From assembly GCA_035626475.1 (NCBI GenBank), contig DASPNP010000057.1, positions 1 to 64,000 on the forward strand: DNA of 64,000 nucleotides. The letters are read 5' to 3'. The notes under the pieces are model-generated. The model made no database searches. It was not told the origin of the DNA and saw only the letters and a list, made by a program, of their open reading frames with translations. The position numbers and the translations under genes were made by a program. The stretch is from DASPKT01 sp035626475. Its GTDB lineage: Bacteria; Pseudomonadota; Alphaproteobacteria; Azospirillales; Azospirillaceae. Positions 25,628 through 33,741 of this stretch are shown piece by piece; position 1 is the first letter of the stretch, and every line of letters begins with the position of its first letter.

Positions 25628-25667
25628 GTAAAGGGGTATGGCGCCCCTCTGCCATCCTCCACCCCCC

Positions 25668-25704
25668 GAAAAAGAAACCGGCCCGGCGATGGACGCCGGG
25701 CCGG
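25668..25704 (-). terminator. Rho-independent terminator of the TonB receptor gene
   Basis: On the minus strand an 11-bp perfect stem (25704-25694 pairing with 25688-25678) with a five-base loop is followed by TTTCTTTTT. It lies about 50 bp after the receptor stop codon. Confidence 0.85.
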
Positions 25705-25751
25705 AGGATGGCGGGAGGTTGGAAACGGGTCGGTCCCGCCTGGGAGGAGGA

Positions 25752-28031
25752 TCAGAACTTGGCGCCGGCGCGCACACCCCACATGCGGGGCGCGTCGTAG
25801 CTCTGGTTCAGGCCGCGCGAGCCGAAGGTGGCGCGGTTCAGCGTCACCTCGTCGGTCACGTTGTTGACGAAGGCCTCCAGCGTGTAGGTCTCGCTGGCCG
25901 AGGTCCAGCCGATACGCAGGTCGAGCTTGGCGAAGCTGTCCTGGCGGTCCAGCACCGTGTTGGTGTCGGTGTTGTAGTAGCTGCCGGAGTAGAGCGCCGT
26001 GACCTGGGGCGTGAAGGTGCCCGCGGCGCCGGCATCGATGTCGTAGCTGACGGTGCCGGTCAGCTTGACCCGCGGGCTGTAGGGGATGCGGTTGTCGCTG
26101 TAGTCCAGGAAGCCGGTGTAGTTGGCCGGCGCCGGCACGTTGGCGTAGTTGTCGTACTTGGCCCGCATGAAGGTGGCGGACATGCCGATGTTCAGATTGT
26201 CGACCGGCACCGCCTCCAACTCCAGCTCGATGCCCTTGGAGTGGGCGCTCGCGGCGTTCAGGATGACAGAGGTGGTGGTGAAGCCGCCGGTCGGCGAGGG
26301 CACCAGGAACTGGTTCTGGACCTGCAGGTCCTTGAAATCGTTGTAGTAGGCCGAGACGTTCAGCTGCAGCCTATTGTCCAGGAAGCGGTTCTTGGCGCCG
26401 ATCTCGTAGGCGGTCACGTTCTCCGGACCGAACGCGCCGGGCAGCGCCGGGTTGGTGAAGAAGCCGGCGTTGAAGCCGCCCGAGCGGAAGCCCGTCGACA
26501 CCGTGGCGTACAGCATGTTGTCGTCGGTGGCGTGGTACTCGCCGTTCACCCGCCAGGTGGTCTTGGTGAAGGAGAAGTCGAAGGCCTGGCCGGTCGGGAT
26601 CACGTCCACCAGGCGCTGGTTGGCGTCGGTGGTGGCGTTGGCCCGGGTGATCTCCTTCTTGTCCTTGGTGTAGCGCACGCCGCCCGTGAGGCGGAACACG
26701 TCCTCCACCAGCCAGTAGGAGGCTTGGCCGAACACCGCGTTCGAGGTCGTCTCCGGCAGGCCGGCCGCGAAGGCGCAACCCGGCGCGTTGCGCTGGGCGG
26801 TGGGGCAGCTGGAGAAGAAGGACGCGTTGACGTCCTCCTTGAAGTAGAAGTAGCCGGCGATCCACTGCAGCGGGCTGTCGTCGCCGGACGCGACCTGCAG
26901 CTCCTGGCTGAAGGCGTCGAGCTTGTCCTCCTGCCCGTCGACATTGCCGAGGCGGGTCGAGAAGTCGTTGTCGGCGTTCCGGAACACCTCGAACTCGGTG
27001 TAGCCGGTGATCGAGCGCAGCACCACCGGGCCGGCGTCGTAGGAGAGGTTGGCGTTGAAGCTGTCCTGGTTCAGGTCCTGCTCCAGCACCGTGTCGCCGG
27101 GGTAGAAGAGCTTGCGCGTGTCGATCGGGATGCCGTCGGTCAGCGGCCGGTTGTTGCGCGGCAGGTCGTAGCGCAGCAGGAAGGGCTGGCCGTTGATGTC
27201 GAAGGCGCCGGTCGTGGGGTTCACGAAGATGCCGCCGACCCGGTAGCCGAAGGCGGCGCCGCCGGTGCCCTGCTCCTCCCAGTGGCTGGCGCGCAGCACC
27301 GCCTCGAAGCCGTTGCCGGGGTCCACCCGCAGCGCGCCGCGGACATAGGCCGTGTCGCGGTCGAAGATGTCGAGATTCTCGGTCACGCCCTTGACGTAGC
27401 CGTCCATGACCTCGCGCAGGCCGGCCACGCGCAGCTGCACCACGTCGGAGATCGGCACGTTGATGAAGCCCTCGCCGGCGGCGCGCTGGTACTGGCCCAG
27501 CGTCAGCTTCACCGCGCCCTCGGTGCGGTTGGTGGGGGCGGCGGTGGAGATCGCGACGTTGCCGCCGAAGGTGTTGCGGCCGTACAGCGTGCCCTGCGGC
27601 CCGCGCTGCACCTCGACGCGCTCCACGTCGACGAAGGGCTCATTCGCCATGGAGGCGCGGCTGCGGTAGACGTTGTCGACGAAGAAGCCGATGGTCGGAT
27701 CGCCCGAGACGCCGACATTCTCGGTGCGCACGCCGCGGATGGCGGGACGCGCGTCGGAGCCCGACTTGCCGAAGGAGAAGCCCGGCGTCAGCACCTCGAC
27801 GCGCGAGAGGTCGCGCACGTCGTTCTTGGCCAGCGCGTCGCCGGTCAGCGCCGTCACCGCGACCGGGACGTCCTGGACGTTCTCCGCCCGGCGCTGGGCG
27901 GTGACCACGATCTCCTCGAGGCCGCCCGCGGCGGCCATCTGCTGCGCCTGGGCCGGAGCGGCGAAGGCAAGCGCCAACGTTCCGACCGCGGCACCCGCCT
28001 TGAGCGCGGACGCGAAGCTCCTGTCCACCAT
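25752..28031 (-). CDS. TonB-dependent outer-membrane receptor (LacI-controlled locus)
   Basis: A 759-residue receptor with signal peptide 'ALKAGAAVGTLALAFAAPAQ' (about residues 9-28). The plug starts 'GGLEEIVVTAQRRAENVQDV' and includes 'FVDVERVEVQRGPQGTLYGR'. A barrel ends '...WGVRAGAKF'. Full length for the family. It is divergent from the GH32 gene across a 319-bp region that carries two LacI-type palindromes, and convergent with the amidohydrolase. The 'TAQRR...VPVAV' plug type is common in alphaproteobacterial receptors for plant-derived or aromatic molecules. It is probably the outer-membrane entry for the LacI regulon's substrate. Confidence 0.93.
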   Translation of the reverse strand: MVDRSFASALKAGAAVGTLALAFAAPAQAQQMAAAGGLEEIVVTAQRRAENVQDVPVAVTALTGDALAKNDVRDLSRVEVLTPGFSFGKSGSDARPAIRGVRTENVGVSGDPTIGFFVDNVYRSRASMANEPFVDVERVEVQRGPQGTLYGRNTFGGNVAISTAAPTNRTEGAVKLTLGQYQRAAGEGFINVPISDVVQLRVAGLREVMDGYVKGVTENLDIFDRDTAYVRGALRVDPGNGFEAVLRASHWEEQGTGGAAFGYRVGGIFVNPTTGAFDINGQPFLLRYDLPRNNRPLTDGIPIDTRKLFYPGDTVLEQDLNQDSFNANLSYDAGPVVLRSITGYTEFEVFRNADNDFSTRLGNVDGQEDKLDAFSQELQVASGDDSPLQWIAGYFYFKEDVNASFFSSCPTAQRNAPGCAFAAGLPETTSNAVFGQASYWLVEDVFRLTGGVRYTKDKKEITRANATTDANQRLVDVIPTGQAFDFSFTKTTWRVNGEYHATDDNMLYATVSTGFRSGGFNAGFFTNPALPGAFGPENVTAYEIGAKNRFLDNRLQLNVSAYYNDFKDLQVQNQFLVPSPTGGFTTTSVILNAASAHSKGIELELEAVPVDNLNIGMSATFMRAKYDNYANVPAPANYTGFLDYSDNRIPYSPRVKLTGTVSYDIDAGAAGTFTPQVTALYSGSYYNTDTNTVLDRQDSFAKLDLRIGWTSASETYTLEAFVNNVTDEVTLNRATFGSRGLNQSYDAPRMWGVRAGAKF

Positions 28032-28154
28032 CCCTCATCCCCCTCGTTCTTGGCCGTCGCGCCTGTCCAGCGCGCGGCGACTTCGTTATCGGCCGGGGGT
28101 GCGGGGCGGTTTGCGCGCCGCCTCTCCCCCGTCACGCAATATCGTTGTCTCAGG

Positions 28155-28170
28155 ATGAATGCGCATGCAA
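28155..28170. promoter_or_regulatory. LacI-type operator upstream of the TonB receptor
   Basis: ATGAATGCGCATGCAA (28155-28170) is an imperfect palindrome centred on GC|GC. It matches the site at 35137 at 14 of 16 bases. On the minus strand it again provides TTGCAT as a possible -35, though the -10 at the right distance (AACGAT, 18 bp) is weak. Confidence 0.6.
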
Positions 28171-28277
28171 GCCCTATTTCTTAAGTGAGGGCGAATCGGA
28201 TGGTTAGTGTCCGGGCCGCCGGGACGGTGCGGGCCGGCCGGGGCTGCCCGATGGTTGCGCCACGGCTGCAAAGCGCC

Positions 28278-28323
28278 ATGCATGCGGATGCACGGCGACA
28301 GCGGGGCATAGGCCGGATACACT
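28278..28323 (+). promoter_or_regulatory. Weaker LacI-type operator and promoter for the GH32 gene
   Basis: ATGCATGCGGATGCAC (28278-28293) resembles the other palindromes (13 of 16 to an idealised TTGCATGCGCATGCAA). It lies immediately upstream of GCGACA (28295-28300), a 17-bp spacer and TACACT (28318-28323). The GH32 ATG is 28 bp further on. Confidence 0.4.
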
Positions 28324-28350
28324 GGCGCTTTCGACGGCGGGGGGCGGAGA

Positions 28351-29796
28351 ATGGACGGGTCCGACGGCGGTTGCCACCGCCCGCTCTTCCACTACACGCG
28401 CACCTCCGGCTGGATGAACGACCCGAACGGCCCGATCCGGCTGGGCGACCGCTGGCACCTGTTCCACCAGGCCGCCGACGATTCGCCGGGCTTCACATCC
28501 GTCGGCTGGGGCCACGCCAGCAGCGCCGACCTGCTGCGCTGGCGCGAGGAGCCGCCGGCGCTGACGCCCCTGGCCGGTGAGAGCGCCTATTCCGGCAGCG
28601 TCGCGCTGGATCCGGGCGACAGCAGCGGGTTGGGCGAGGCCGGGCGGCCGCCGCTGCTGGCGCTGTTCACCGCCCACCGGCCGGGCCACCAGAGCCAGCA
28701 CCTCGCCGCCAGCACCGACGGCGGCGCCACCTGGCGGCGATTCGCCGGCAACCCGGTGCTGGACGAGAACCTCGCCGCCTTCCGCGATCCCTTCCTCTTC
28801 GCTTGGCCCGGTGCCGACGGCGCGCCCGGCTGGGGCATGCTGGTGGCCCTGCCCTGCCCCTGGTCGCCGCCCTTCGGCGAGTCGGGCTCGCGCCTGCGCC
28901 TCTACCGCTCCGACGACGCCAGGCGCTGGAACCTCGCGGGCGAGTTGCCCCTGCGTACCGCGCCCGGCGAGCTGTTCGAGTGCCCGGCGCTGGTCCCGGT
29001 TCCGGTCGAGGGCGGCGGCACGCGGCTGGTGCTGCTGGTCAGCCTCGTCGACCGGCGGAACGGCGACGCGCCGGGGCATGTGAGGTGGTGCGCCGGGCGG
29101 CTGGATGCGGCGGGCTTCCACCCGGAGACGCCGCTCGCCCGGCTGGACCACGGGCCGGACTGGTATGCCGCCCAGCCCTTCGCCGGCGCGCCCGATGGAC
29201 GGGCCGTTGCGATCGGCTGGATGAGCAGCTGGGACTATGCGCGCGTCCTGCCGGTGTCGCCCTGGGCCGGTGGGCCGCAGTCCCTGCCCCGCGACCTGCG
29301 CCTCGATGCCGACGACACGTTGCGCCAGTCGCCGCCGCCGGAGCTGGCCGGCCTCCATGGGGTGCCCGTCGCGCTGCCGGACCTCGACGTGACCGACGGC
29401 GGGGCGGTGCTGCCCTTCGCCGGCGATGCCTACGAGCTGCACGCCACGATCGACCTCGGCGACGCGGCCGAGGTCGGGCTGGCGTTGCGGGCGGGCGCCG
29501 CGGAAGGCACCTTGGTGGGGCTGGACGGCACCCACGCCTTCCTCGACCGCCACCGCTCCGGCCGGGTGGACTTCCACCCCCGATACCCCGGCCGCTGGAC
29601 GGCGCCGCATACCGGCCGAACGCTGCGCCTCACGGCGGTGGTCGACCGCTGCTCGGTGGAGCTGTTCCTGGAGAACGGCGCCGCCACCCTCACCGCCTTG
29701 GTCTTCCCCGGGCCGGAGAGCCTCGGCCTGCGGTTCTATGCGACCGGCGGCACGGCGCGGCTGCGCGACGCGGTCGTCTGGCCGATCCGGATGTAG
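28351..29796 (+). CDS. GH32 beta-fructosidase (sucrose/fructan hydrolase)
   Basis: A 481-residue glycoside hydrolase family 32 enzyme. The nucleophile Asp24 is in 'GWMNDPNGP', the transition-state stabiliser is in 'FRDPFLF' (RDP at 145-147), and the acid/base Glu210 is in 'FECPAL'. The five-bladed propeller is followed by the GH32 C-terminal beta-sandwich ('RCSVELFLENGAATLTALVF'). There is no signal peptide, so it acts in the cytoplasm on an imported beta-fructoside such as sucrose or a sucrosyl oligosaccharide. It is divergent from the TonB receptor. With the GH36 and GH13 enzymes of the same regulon it would suffice for raffinose-family sugars. Confidence 0.93.
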   Translation: MDGSDGGCHRPLFHYTRTSGWMNDPNGPIRLGDRWHLFHQAADDSPGFTSVGWGHASSADLLRWREEPPALTPLAGESAYSGSVALDPGDSSGLGEAGRPPLLALFTAHRPGHQSQHLAASTDGGATWRRFAGNPVLDENLAAFRDPFLFAWPGADGAPGWGMLVALPCPWSPPFGESGSRLRLYRSDDARRWNLAGELPLRTAPGELFECPALVPVPVEGGGTRLVLLVSLVDRRNGDAPGHVRWCAGRLDAAGFHPETPLARLDHGPDWYAAQPFAGAPDGRAVAIGWMSSWDYARVLPVSPWAGGPQSLPRDLRLDADDTLRQSPPPELAGLHGVPVALPDLDVTDGGAVLPFAGDAYELHATIDLGDAAEVGLALRAGAAEGTLVGLDGTHAFLDRHRSGRVDFHPRYPGRWTAPHTGRTLRLTAVVDRCSVELFLENGAATLTALVFPGPESLGLRFYATGGTARLRDAVVWPIRM

Positions 29797-29874
29797 GATC
29801 TCACGCGGCGACCGCGCATTCATCCCGTGCCTCTTCAGGGGCTCTTCGAAAGCCGAACAGGCCGAACTACCGTC

Positions 29875-30002
29875 CCCTCTCCCAGAGGGAGAGGGACAGG
29901 GAGAGGGGGTACGGGATTGCGGAGCAGAGGCAAACTTCGATGAAGCCGCCCTTCCCCGACCCTCTTACCCCCTCACCCCGACCCTCTCCCCCTGGGAGAG
30001 GG
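29875..30002. repeat. Paired GAGAGGG hairpin repeats between convergent genes
   Basis: Two 21-bp hairpins share the same 9-bp stem: CCCTCTCCC-AGA-GGGAGAGGG (29875-29895) and CCCTCTCCC-CCT-GGGAGAGGG (29982-30002). They sit 86 bp apart in the 262-bp space between the GH32 and aldolase genes, with further purine/pyrimidine-rich complementary sequence between. They look like a REP/BIME unit and could stop transcription in both directions. Confidence 0.65.
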
Positions 30003-30058
30003 GGATTGCAGCGGCATTCCAGGCGTTTCGAGTGGCCTTCCTTGAGGGAGAAGGATGA

Positions 30059-30823
30059 TCAGGCCAGCCGCCCCGCCACGTCCTCGGCCAGGCGCTTGGC
30101 GCCCTGCTGCAGGAAACCCAAATCGGAGCCCAGCAGGAAGATCGTCGCGCCCTCGTCGCGCCAGCGCGGCAGCTCCGCCAGCTCGTGGGTGAACATGCCC
30201 ACGGCCTTGCCGGCCTTGCGACCCGCGCGGCAGATGGCGGCGACGGCGTCCAGCACCGCCGGGTCCTTGGGATCGAGCAGGCCCATGGAGACGGTGAGGT
30301 CGATGCGGCCGACGAACAGCGCGTCGATGCCGTCGGTCGCGGCGATGGCGTCGAGATCTCCCATCGCCTCGGCATCCTCGATCTGGGCGATGACGATGGT
30401 CTCGGCCCGCGCCTTGGCATAGTGCTCGGCCAGCGGCCGGGCGCCGAGCTGGGCGGATCGGGTGTTGCCGGCGAAGCCGCGGCCACCGGGCCCGAAGCGC
30501 GCCGCCTTCGCCGCCGCCGCGGCCTCCGCCGCCGAGCGGACATGCGGGACCAGCAGCGCGTCGGCGCCGCCGTCCAGCGCCTGCAGGAAATAGTGCGGCG
30601 CGTTCATGGCCGGGCGCACGATCGTGGGCTTTGCCAAGGCACGAGCGGTCAGCAGGCAGGTGTCCAGCTCCGTCCGGCCGAAGGCGCCGTGCTCGGCGTC
30701 CAGGCACAGGCAGTCCAGCGGCGTGCCGGCCAGCGCCTCGATCAGCTGCGGCGACGGCGTCTTGACGAAGGTGCCCAGCAGAGTGTCGAAGCCGCGCACC
30801 CGCTCATGGAAAGCCTTGCTCAT
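30059..30823 (-). CDS. HpcH/HpaI-family class II aldolase
   Basis: A 254-residue TIM-barrel aldolase. Hallmarks are 'CLCLDAEHGAFGRTELD' with the catalytic His, 'TIVIAQIEDAEAMGDLD' with a metal-binding Glu, and 'DALFVGRIDLTVSMG' near the end. The family cleaves 2-keto-3-deoxy or 4-hydroxy-2-oxo acids to pyruvate (or oxaloacetate) and an aldehyde with a divalent metal. Its ATG overlaps the stop of the MetE-like gene (ATGA), so it is the translationally coupled last gene of the leftward operon HpsN-like dehydrogenase, LacI, hydrolase, MetE-like, aldolase. This suggests the pathway ends in a retro-aldol step producing pyruvate. Confidence 0.92.
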   Translation of the reverse strand: MSKAFHERVRGFDTLLGTFVKTPSPQLIEALAGTPLDCLCLDAEHGAFGRTELDTCLLTARALAKPTIVRPAMNAPHYFLQALDGGADALLVPHVRSAAEAAAAAKAARFGPGGRGFAGNTRSAQLGARPLAEHYAKARAETIVIAQIEDAEAMGDLDAIAATDGIDALFVGRIDLTVSMGLLDPKDPAVLDAVAAICRAGRKAGKAVGMFTHELAELPRWRDEGATIFLLGSDLGFLQQGAKRLAEDVAGRLA

Positions 30824-31971
30824 GCCCGCCCCCACAGCCTGTCCGACGCGATGCGGGCGCCCTCGGCCAGCGCCGCCAGCTTGGCGTAGGCGACCTCGCC
30901 GTCCACCGCGCCGAAGCCGGCGAAGGTGCCGAAGCCGCAATCGGTGCCGGCGACGACCCGCTCGCGCCCGACGACATTGGCGTAGCGCTCGATGCGCTCG
31001 GCCACCAGCAGCGGGTGCTCGATGAAGTTGGTGGTGCTGTCGATGACGCCGGGGATCAGCACCATGCCGTCCGGCAGGTCGCGCCCCTTGAACTCGGTCC
31101 ATTCATGGGCGTGGCGGGGGTTGGCGCCCTCGAACAGCAGCCCGCCGACCTTGGCCTTCAGCGCGATGTCCAGCACGGTGGAAAGCGGCGCGTCGCAATG
31201 GTGCGGACCCTCGTAGTTGCCCCAGCAGACATGCATGCGCACCCGGTCGCGCGGCACGTTGCGCAGCGCGTGGTTCAGCGCCTCGACATGGCCGGCGCAG
31301 GCCTTCACGTAGGCCGCTTCGTCCTGGTCCTTGAACATCATGTGCCGGCCCAGGCCGAGGTCCGGGCTGTCCAGCTGCAGCACCAGCCCGGCCGCGACGA
31401 TGCGCTCATATTCCGGCCGCATGGCATCGGCCAGCGCCTCCAGATAGGCGTCCTGCGAGGGGTAGTGCCGGTTCGGCTGGAACAGCGCGATGACGCCGGG
31501 CGAGGCGGCGTTCATGAAGCCCTCGGTCGGGCGGTGCCTCTCCAGCGCGGCCTGGAAATGCGTGAGGTCCGTCTCCAGCGGCCCCATGTCCTTGACCGCG
31601 ATGGGCCCGACGCAGCAGGGCCGGCGGTAGGTCGGCGTCTTGCCGGTGGAGGACTGCCGGTTCATCAGCGAGGGGAACGCCTCGAGGTCCTGCGGCACCC
31701 GGCGCGGGCTGTCGCCGTCGAAGCCGGTCAGCCGGTCCTTGATGTAGGTGGCGTAGGAAATCTTGCTCATCTCGCCGTCGGAGACGATGTCGATCCCGGC
31801 CTGTACTTGGCGGGCGACGGCGTCCTCCACCGCGCGGGCGACGGCGGCCTCGAAGGCGAGGCGGTCGAGCGGCTCGCCCTTCTCCGCCGCGAACAGCCCG
31901 TCGCAGACGTCCTGGGGGCGCGGCAGGCTGCCGACATGGGTGGTGAGGATACGGTCGGTGCTGGTGCGCAT
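30820..31971 (-). CDS. Stand-alone MetE C-terminal-domain protein (zinc thiol methyl- or alkyltransferase/lyase family)
   Basis: A 383-residue protein corresponding only to the catalytic C-terminal barrel of cobalamin-independent methionine synthase. The start is 'ILTTHVGSLPRP', a signature of COG0620. All four zinc ligands of the family are present: His247 and Cys249 ('MHVCWG'), Glu281 ('FEGANPRH') and Cys345 ('GTDCGFG'). The N-terminal folate-binding barrel of true MetE is absent. Relatives include core-MetE, epoxyalkane:CoM transferase and uncharacterised proteins in catabolic clusters. The catabolic context argues against a biosynthetic role and suggests transfer to or cleavage from a thiol; this is inference. 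It lies 13 bp after the hydrolase gene. Confidence 0.85.
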   Translation of the reverse strand: MRTSTDRILTTHVGSLPRPQDVCDGLFAAEKGEPLDRLAFEAAVARAVEDAVARQVQAGIDIVSDGEMSKISYATYIKDRLTGFDGDSPRRVPQDLEAFPSLMNRQSSTGKTPTYRRPCCVGPIAVKDMGPLETDLTHFQAALERHRPTEGFMNAASPGVIALFQPNRHYPSQDAYLEALADAMRPEYERIVAAGLVLQLDSPDLGLGRHMMFKDQDEAAYVKACAGHVEALNHALRNVPRDRVRMHVCWGNYEGPHHCDAPLSTVLDIALKAKVGGLLFEGANPRHAHEWTEFKGRDLPDGMVLIPGVIDSTTNFIEHPLLVAERIERYANVVGRERVVAGTDCGFGTFAGFGAVDGEVAYAKLAALAEGARIASDRLWGRA

Positions 31972-31984
31972 GCGGGTCCCCGGA

Positions 31985-32695
31985 TCAGGAGGTGAGGAAT
32001 TCGGTCAGGGCGGCGGCGACGGCGACGGGGCGCTCCAGCGGCGCCATGTGGCCGCAATGGCGCAGCACCGTCAGGCGGCTGCCGGGGATGAGGCGGTGGA
32101 TCTCCTCATGGATTTCCACCGGGCAGAGGTCGTCGCCGTCGGCCGCGATCACCAGCGTCGGCGTGGCGATGGCGGAGAGCGTCGGGCGGCTGTCGGGCCG
32201 GCCCATCAGCGCCAGGCTCTGGCGCCGGAACACATCCACGCCCAGGTCCAGGGCCATGCCGATGACCAGGCGCCGCAGATTGCCGAGGTTGGGCGTGCCG
32301 GGGGCGAAGTAGCGCGGCTTCAGATCCTCCACCACCACGTCGCGGAACCCGCCGGTCTGGGCGCGGTAGATCTGGCGCGCGCGCACGCCCTTGCGCTCCG
32401 CCGTGTCGGGCCGCGCCGTGGTGTTCATCAGCATCAGGTGGCTGAGCCGCTCCGGCGCGCGGCGGGCGATCTCCAGGGCCACGATGGCGCCCATGGAGAA
32501 GCCGGCCAGCGCGAACCGCCCGGGCGCCTGCGCCAGCACGTCGTCCGCCATCTCGGCGATGGTGACCTGGCGGTCCAGGTCCGGCACCCGCACTTCGCCC
32601 ACGTCCGCGCCCAGCCGCCCCCTGACGTCGGACCAGAGCCGGGCGTCGCAGAGCATGCCCGGCAGCAGCAGGAGGGGCGGCGGGGCGTCGGTCAT
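31985..32695 (-). CDS. Alpha/beta-hydrolase fold protein
   Basis: A 236-residue hydrolase. The nucleophile elbow is 'GFSMG' with Ser67, the acid is probably in 'ADGDDLCP', and the catalytic His is in 'RHCGHMAPLE' near the C-terminus. The N-terminus 'LLLLPGMLCDARLW' is typical of small esterases and carboxyl-ester or enol-lactone hydrolases. There is no signal peptide. Its ATG overlaps the LacI stop by 4 bp. In the operon it could open an ester or lactone formed by the dehydrogenase. Confidence 0.88.
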   Translation of the reverse strand: MTDAPPPLLLLPGMLCDARLWSDVRGRLGADVGEVRVPDLDRQVTIAEMADDVLAQAPGRFALAGFSMGAIVALEIARRAPERLSHLMLMNTTARPDTAERKGVRARQIYRAQTGGFRDVVVEDLKPRYFAPGTPNLGNLRRLVIGMALDLGVDVFRRQSLALMGRPDSRPTLSAIATPTLVIAADGDDLCPVEIHEEIHRLIPGSRLTVLRHCGHMAPLERPVAVAAALTEFLTS

Positions 32696-33741
32696 GTCAG
32701 CCGGGCGGACCGCCCCTCGATGAGTTCGCCGGAGAACATGCGCGTCTCAGCCTCCAGATCCGGCGTCTCCACCCGCTCCAGCAGCATGGAGATGGCGGCC
32801 TCGGCCATGCGCCGCACCGGCTGGCGGATGGTGGTCAGTTCGTAGCTCATCCAGCGCGAGGCGCCGGCGCCGTCGAAGCCCACGACCGAGAGGTTGCCCG
32901 GCACCATCAGCCCGTGGCGGATGCGGGCGCAGTCCATGACGCCGATCGCCATCGTGTCGTTGGCGCAGATGACGGCGTCGGGCGGCGTATCCAGGTCCCG
33001 GCGCAGCGCGTCGAAGGCGTCGGCGCCGGACTGGTAGGAATAGTCGCCGCGCGCCGTGCCCAGCACCTCGATCCCGTGGTGGCGCAGCCGGTCCATGGCG
33101 CTGCGCATGCGCTCGACGCTGACGGCGCTGTCCTCCGGCCCGCCGACGATGCCGAAGCGGCGGTGGCCGGCCGCCACCAGCCGGTCTACCAGCCGCCGCT
33201 CGCCCTCGGCATGGTCGACCGTGACGGAGGAGACCGCGCCCTCGGGCAGGACGCGGTTGTAGAAGACCAGCGGCACGCCGCGCGTCTTGAAGTCCGCCAC
33301 CTGGTCGCCGTTCAGCCGGGCGGCGGCGATGACCCCGTCCACCCGGTAGCGCCAGACCTGCTCCAGCACCGTGTCGATGTCGCTCTCCGCGTTCAGCGCG
33401 AACAGCAGCACGCGCGAGCCGCGCTCGGATATCCTCAGCGACAGCTCGAACAGTACTTCGGGATAGTAGAGGTTGGTCGAGGCGCCGATCAGCAGCCCCA
33501 CCAGGTTGGACCGGCGGGTGATCAGCGAGCGGGCGATGGCGTTCGGCTGGTATCCCAGCGTCTGCGCCGCCTTGAGCACGCGGCGGCGCAGATCCTCCGA
33601 GATGCTGGCGCCGTCCGTGAACGCCCGGCTGACGGTGGACTGGGAGACCTGGGCCAGCCTGGCCACGTCGTAGGACGTGGCGCCGCGGCCGGCCTGCAGG
33701 GGTTCCACTGGCTTCTTCTCGTTACGCGGCCTTCCGGCCAT
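32692..33741 (-). CDS. LacI-family transcriptional regulator
   Basis: A 349-residue LacI repressor. The helix-turn-helix is 'TSYDVARLAQVSQSTVSRAF' (about residues 22-41) with hinge 'LGYQPNAIARSLITRRSN'. The periplasmic-binding-protein-like effector domain follows, including 'VGLLIGASTNLYYPE' and 'DAVICANDTMAIGVMD'. It overlaps the end of the dehydrogenase gene by 20 bp and the start of the hydrolase gene by 4 bp, so it is co-transcribed with the enzymes. That fits autoregulation through the palindrome at 35137. It is the only LacI protein in the window and so the natural candidate for binding the five TTGCATTC/GAATGCAA-type sites. Confidence 0.93.
   Translation of the reverse strand: MAGRPRNEKKPVEPLQAGRGATSYDVARLAQVSQSTVSRAFTDGASISEDLRRRVLKAAQTLGYQPNAIARSLITRRSNLVGLLIGASTNLYYPEVLFELSLRISERGSRVLLFALNAESDIDTVLEQVWRYRVDGVIAAARLNGDQVADFKTRGVPLVFYNRVLPEGAVSSVTVDHAEGERRLVDRLVAAGHRRFGIVGGPEDSAVSVERMRSAMDRLRHHGIEVLGTARGDYSYQSGADAFDALRRDLDTPPDAVICANDTMAIGVMDCARIRHGLMVPGNLSVVGFDGAGASRWMSYELTTIRQPVRRMAEAAISMLLERVETPDLEAETRMFSGELIEGRSARLT

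Noticed and set aside
25638..28184. 848-codon plus-strand reading frame opposite the third TonB receptor
   Set aside because: Same reason: Val/Gly/Ala/His-rich shadow without recognisable motifs. It also runs through a terminator and a repeat.
30820..31971. Annotation as methionine synthase MetE
   Set aside because: Only the C-terminal barrel is present and the gene is embedded in a catabolic operon, so a biosynthetic role is not supported.
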